The notes under the pieces are model-generated. The model made no database searches and was not told the origin of the DNA. It saw nothing but the letters and a program-made list of their open reading frames with translations. The translations under genes and the position numbers were made by a program. A stretch of 7,731 nucleotides of DNA, taken from positions 1 through 7,731 of the forward strand of contig JAGQUE010000376.1 in assembly GCA_020438665.1 (NCBI GenBank), given 5' to 3'. The stretch comes from Nocardioidaceae bacterium (GTDB taxonomy: Bacteria > Actinomycetota > Actinomycetes > Propionibacteriales > Nocardioidaceae). Positions within the stretch are counted from its first letter, which is position 1, and every line of letters starts with the position of its first letter. This document shows, piece by piece, positions 5,717 to 7,731 of the stretch.

Positions 5717-7731
5717 TTAGGTCCCGGCGGGGTGGTGGCCGGGTGTGGTGCGCTGGTGGTGGGCGGTGAGGTCGACTTGGTGGGCGGGTCGTCGGAGGCG
5801 TCGCGGGCGTGGATCCGGGGACGGGGTGCCGGCTCGCCGCGAGCTTCGCGGGCCCGCTCGGCCATCTGCTGCTTGATCCGGCGGCGCGAGGTGCGGATGG
5901 CGCCCATCTCGGCAGGCTTCACCGTGCCGGGGGTGTCGAGCCGTGCATCGCGCAGCGCCCGCCACCTCTCGGTCGCGGCGTTATAGGCGGCCTCGGCCTC
6001 GGCGACCAGGGCTGCGTGCTTGCGTGCCGCATCATCAGCCGGACTGGGCTCCGGTGCTGGCTGGTTGCTCCCTGCGGTGGCGTCGGTGGGGGAGGGGCTG
6101 GTCGGGCGGTCTCCGGCGACGAGCCGCATCAGCTCGGTCAGGGCCCGGTTGCGTTCCTTGAGTGCCTCGAGCTCGTCGGCGGCCTCGAAGGTGGTGTCCT
6201 GCTCGGCCGCGGAGACCTCGACCTCGGTGCGGAGCCGTTCAACCCGGGCGGCCAACGCAGCCGGCCGCTCGTGGATGGAGCGCACGAGGTTCTCCAGGCG
6301 GGTGATCGCGCCGGTGTCGATCTTGCCGGGCGTCAGCTCGGCCGGGGTGAGGTCGAGCAGGTCCCGGGCCCACTCGCGGGTGTTGCGCGGGTCGTCGACC
6401 CCGACCCGGTAGCCCGGCTTCCCGATCCCGGGGCGGTAGGTCCAGGCGTAGAGCCGGACGCCGCCGAGCTGGCCGATCAGGAACGGTCGTCCCTCGCCCA
6501 GGGGCGCGTACTCCAGGCTCCCTGACAGTGCCGGGGTTTGGGCCAGACGGAGCGCGGCGTGCTTGCGCTCGAGGATCGGCTTGTCCTCCAGCCGCCCGTA
6601 CTGGTTGGTCAGCGTCATCCGAAACGCCTCGCCGGAGGTGTCCCGAACCACGCTGCCAGCGGCCTGCAGGGCTTCGATGCTGGTGGTGAGGGCGGCGATC
6701 ATGCGGATGCCCTGCGCGACGACGTTGGCGTGGTACTCCTTCGACGCATCGAAGGTGTCGGCCTGGTTCTGCATCCGCCGCAGGTCCAGATCGAGTTGGG
6801 TCTTGTCCATCAGCAGCGGGTTGTTGGCCGCCAGCGCCTTCAGCATCGCGGCCTCGGACTGGGTCGCCGACTCCGACTGTCCGATGATCGTGGCGTCCAG
6901 GTCGGCCAGCGCGAACGCGCGCAGGAAGTTGTCCTTGCGGGCCACATGCGCCCACTGGAAGCCCTCCGTGGAGCCCTCCAGCGGGTAGTAGAGGACCCGG
7001 ACCTCGTCGAACTGGTTGCCGCGCCGGATCGCCCGGCCGTTGCGCTGCTCGATCTGATCGGGCCGGTAGGCGCCGTCGACGTGGTGCAGCGCCGAGAGCC
7101 GGTTCTGCACGTTCAGTCCGGTGCCCATCTTCCCCGTCGATCCGATCAGCACCTTGATCTCGCCGGTACGGCAGCGCTCGGTCAGCTTCCCCAGCTTGGT
7201 CGCGTCCCCCTCCGCGTCGTGGATGAACGCGACCTCCTCAGGCTTCAGCCCGCCGTCGACGAGCGCGAACTTCAACGCCTCGTAGAAGGAGTGCTTGCCC
7301 TCGCTGTTCGGGACGCCCTTGTCGCAGAACACCAGCTGGAACCCGCCCCGGATCGGCGCCGGCTCGCTGGAACCGCGGCGCACCATGAACTCCATGTCGC
7401 GGGTACGTCGCCACTCGGCGAGGACCTGCTCGGCCACCAGCGGCACCTTCGAGTCGGCGTCCGTCAGGTCCTCCGGGTCGATGCCCGCCTCCCACAGTTT
7501 GATCTTCGGGATGAGCCGCAGGTCGACCGCGGAGGTGAGGCCGTCGGTGCCGATCGCGACCACGGTGTCCTCACCCGGTTCGGGCTTGAACTTCGGCTTG
7601 ATCGCCTCCCGTCGCACGTTGAGGTGCCGGATGAAGGCCTGCTGGTGCTCGGAGACACCGCGCAGGATCTTCTCGGCCTGCCCACCGCGCAGCCTCGGGC
7701 GCTCCAGGCCGACGTCCTCGGCGGTCACCTC
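5599..7731 (-). CDS. Large SNF2-type helicase-like protein of a mobile element, 5' partial (C-terminal part)
   Basis: Only the C-terminal 710 codons are visible; the frame is open through the right edge. With residue 1 at base 7728, the second RecA-like lobe of an SNF2 ATPase is clear: strand GFQLVFCDKG (129-138), motif V IGSTGKMGTGLNVQ (195-208) and motif VI QIEQRNGRAIRRGNQ (225-239) with its arginine finger, then EGSTEGFQWAHVARKDNFL. The motor is an ATP-driven DNA translocase. The first lobe (Walker A, DEAH box) and any N-terminal methylase domain lie outside the window. Next come a beta-rich domain (about 370-446, IGQLGGVRLYAW), a likely coiled coil (470-540), a charged helix (565-630) and a Pro/Thr-rich tail. 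In conjugative elements and large phages, proteins with this tail architecture often join an N6-adenine methylase to the helicase and may protect incoming DNA; here that is inference. The stop at 5601-5599 is probably premature: the natural end seems to be 5438 in another frame. Confidence 0.85.
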   Translation of the reverse strand, partial: EVTAEDVGLERPRLRGGQAEKILRGVSEHQQAFIRHLNVRREAIKPKFKPEPGEDTVVAIGTDGLTSAVDLRLIPKIKLWEAGIDPEDLTDADSKVPLVAEQVLAEWRRTRDMEFMVRRGSSEPAPIRGGFQLVFCDKGVPNSEGKHSFYEALKFALVDGGLKPEEVAFIHDAEGDATKLGKLTERCRTGEIKVLIGSTGKMGTGLNVQNRLSALHHVDGAYRPDQIEQRNGRAIRRGNQFDEVRVLYYPLEGSTEGFQWAHVARKDNFLRAFALADLDATIIGQSESATQSEAAMLKALAANNPLLMDKTQLDLDLRRMQNQADTFDASKEYHANVVAQGIRMIAALTTSIEALQAAGSVVRDTSGEAFRMTLTNQYGRLEDKPILERKHAALRLAQTPALSGSLEYAPLGEGRPFLIGQLGGVRLYAWTYRPGIGKPGYRVGVDDPRNTREWARDLLDLTPAELTPGKIDTGAITRLENLVRSIHERPAALAARVERLRTEVEVSAAEQDTTFEAADELEALKERNRALTELMRLVAGDRPTSPSPTDATAGSNQPAPEPSPADDAARKHAALVAEAEAAYNAATERWRALRDARLDTPGTVKPAEMGAIRTSRRRIKQQMAERAREARGEPAPRPRIHARDASDDPPTKSTSPPTTSAPHPATTPPGPNGSRPTTRPATRPAIPPPPPPSSPPPDLSRATAQLGWSW

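Noticed and set aside
1161..7731. DISARM or BREX defence system
   Set aside because: None of their defining proteins can be recognised; the helicase resembles the methylase-helicase proteins of mobile elements instead.

Overview
The window is very GC-rich and its reading frames strongly prefer G or C at the third codon position. It encodes a partition pair, a phage-type adenine methyltransferase and a large SNF2-type helicase protein with several orphan genes. This fits a plasmid or integrative/conjugative element of a high-GC actinobacterium. The genus cannot be told from the sequence. There are no rRNA, tRNA, CRISPR or transposase genes.

Left part, plus strand (about 1-1464): a ParA-type ATPase, cut by the left edge, overlaps by ATGA a gene for a 198-residue protein with two ribbon-helix-helix (RHH) motifs in one chain. 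Together they look like a two-gene segregation cassette: the motor plus a centromere-binding adaptor that probably also represses the operon.

Remainder, minus strand (7731 down to about 1161): the genes run one way with short gaps or overlaps and look like one long operon. In transcription order they are: the C-terminal part of a large SNF2-family helicase-like protein (cut by the right edge); a 113-residue orphan followed by a strong hairpin; a 469-residue orphan; a possible very small ORF; a roughly 293-residue orphan broken by a frame change; a 145-residue orphan; and a phage-type (Dam family) DNA N6-adenine methyltransferase. The methyltransferase frame runs tail-to-tail into the RHH gene, with about 300 bp of antisense overlap and no intergenic terminator. 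The helicase/methylase content suggests that the element modifies or protects its own DNA during transfer, but that is inference.

Three minus-strand genes, and possibly a fourth small one, read as one gene only if the frame changes part-way: the methyltransferase near 2041, the orphan near 3320, the helicase C terminus near 5714. Each break is repaired by adding one base. Deletion-type assembly errors, or decay, should be considered before any of these proteins is treated as truncated or novel.
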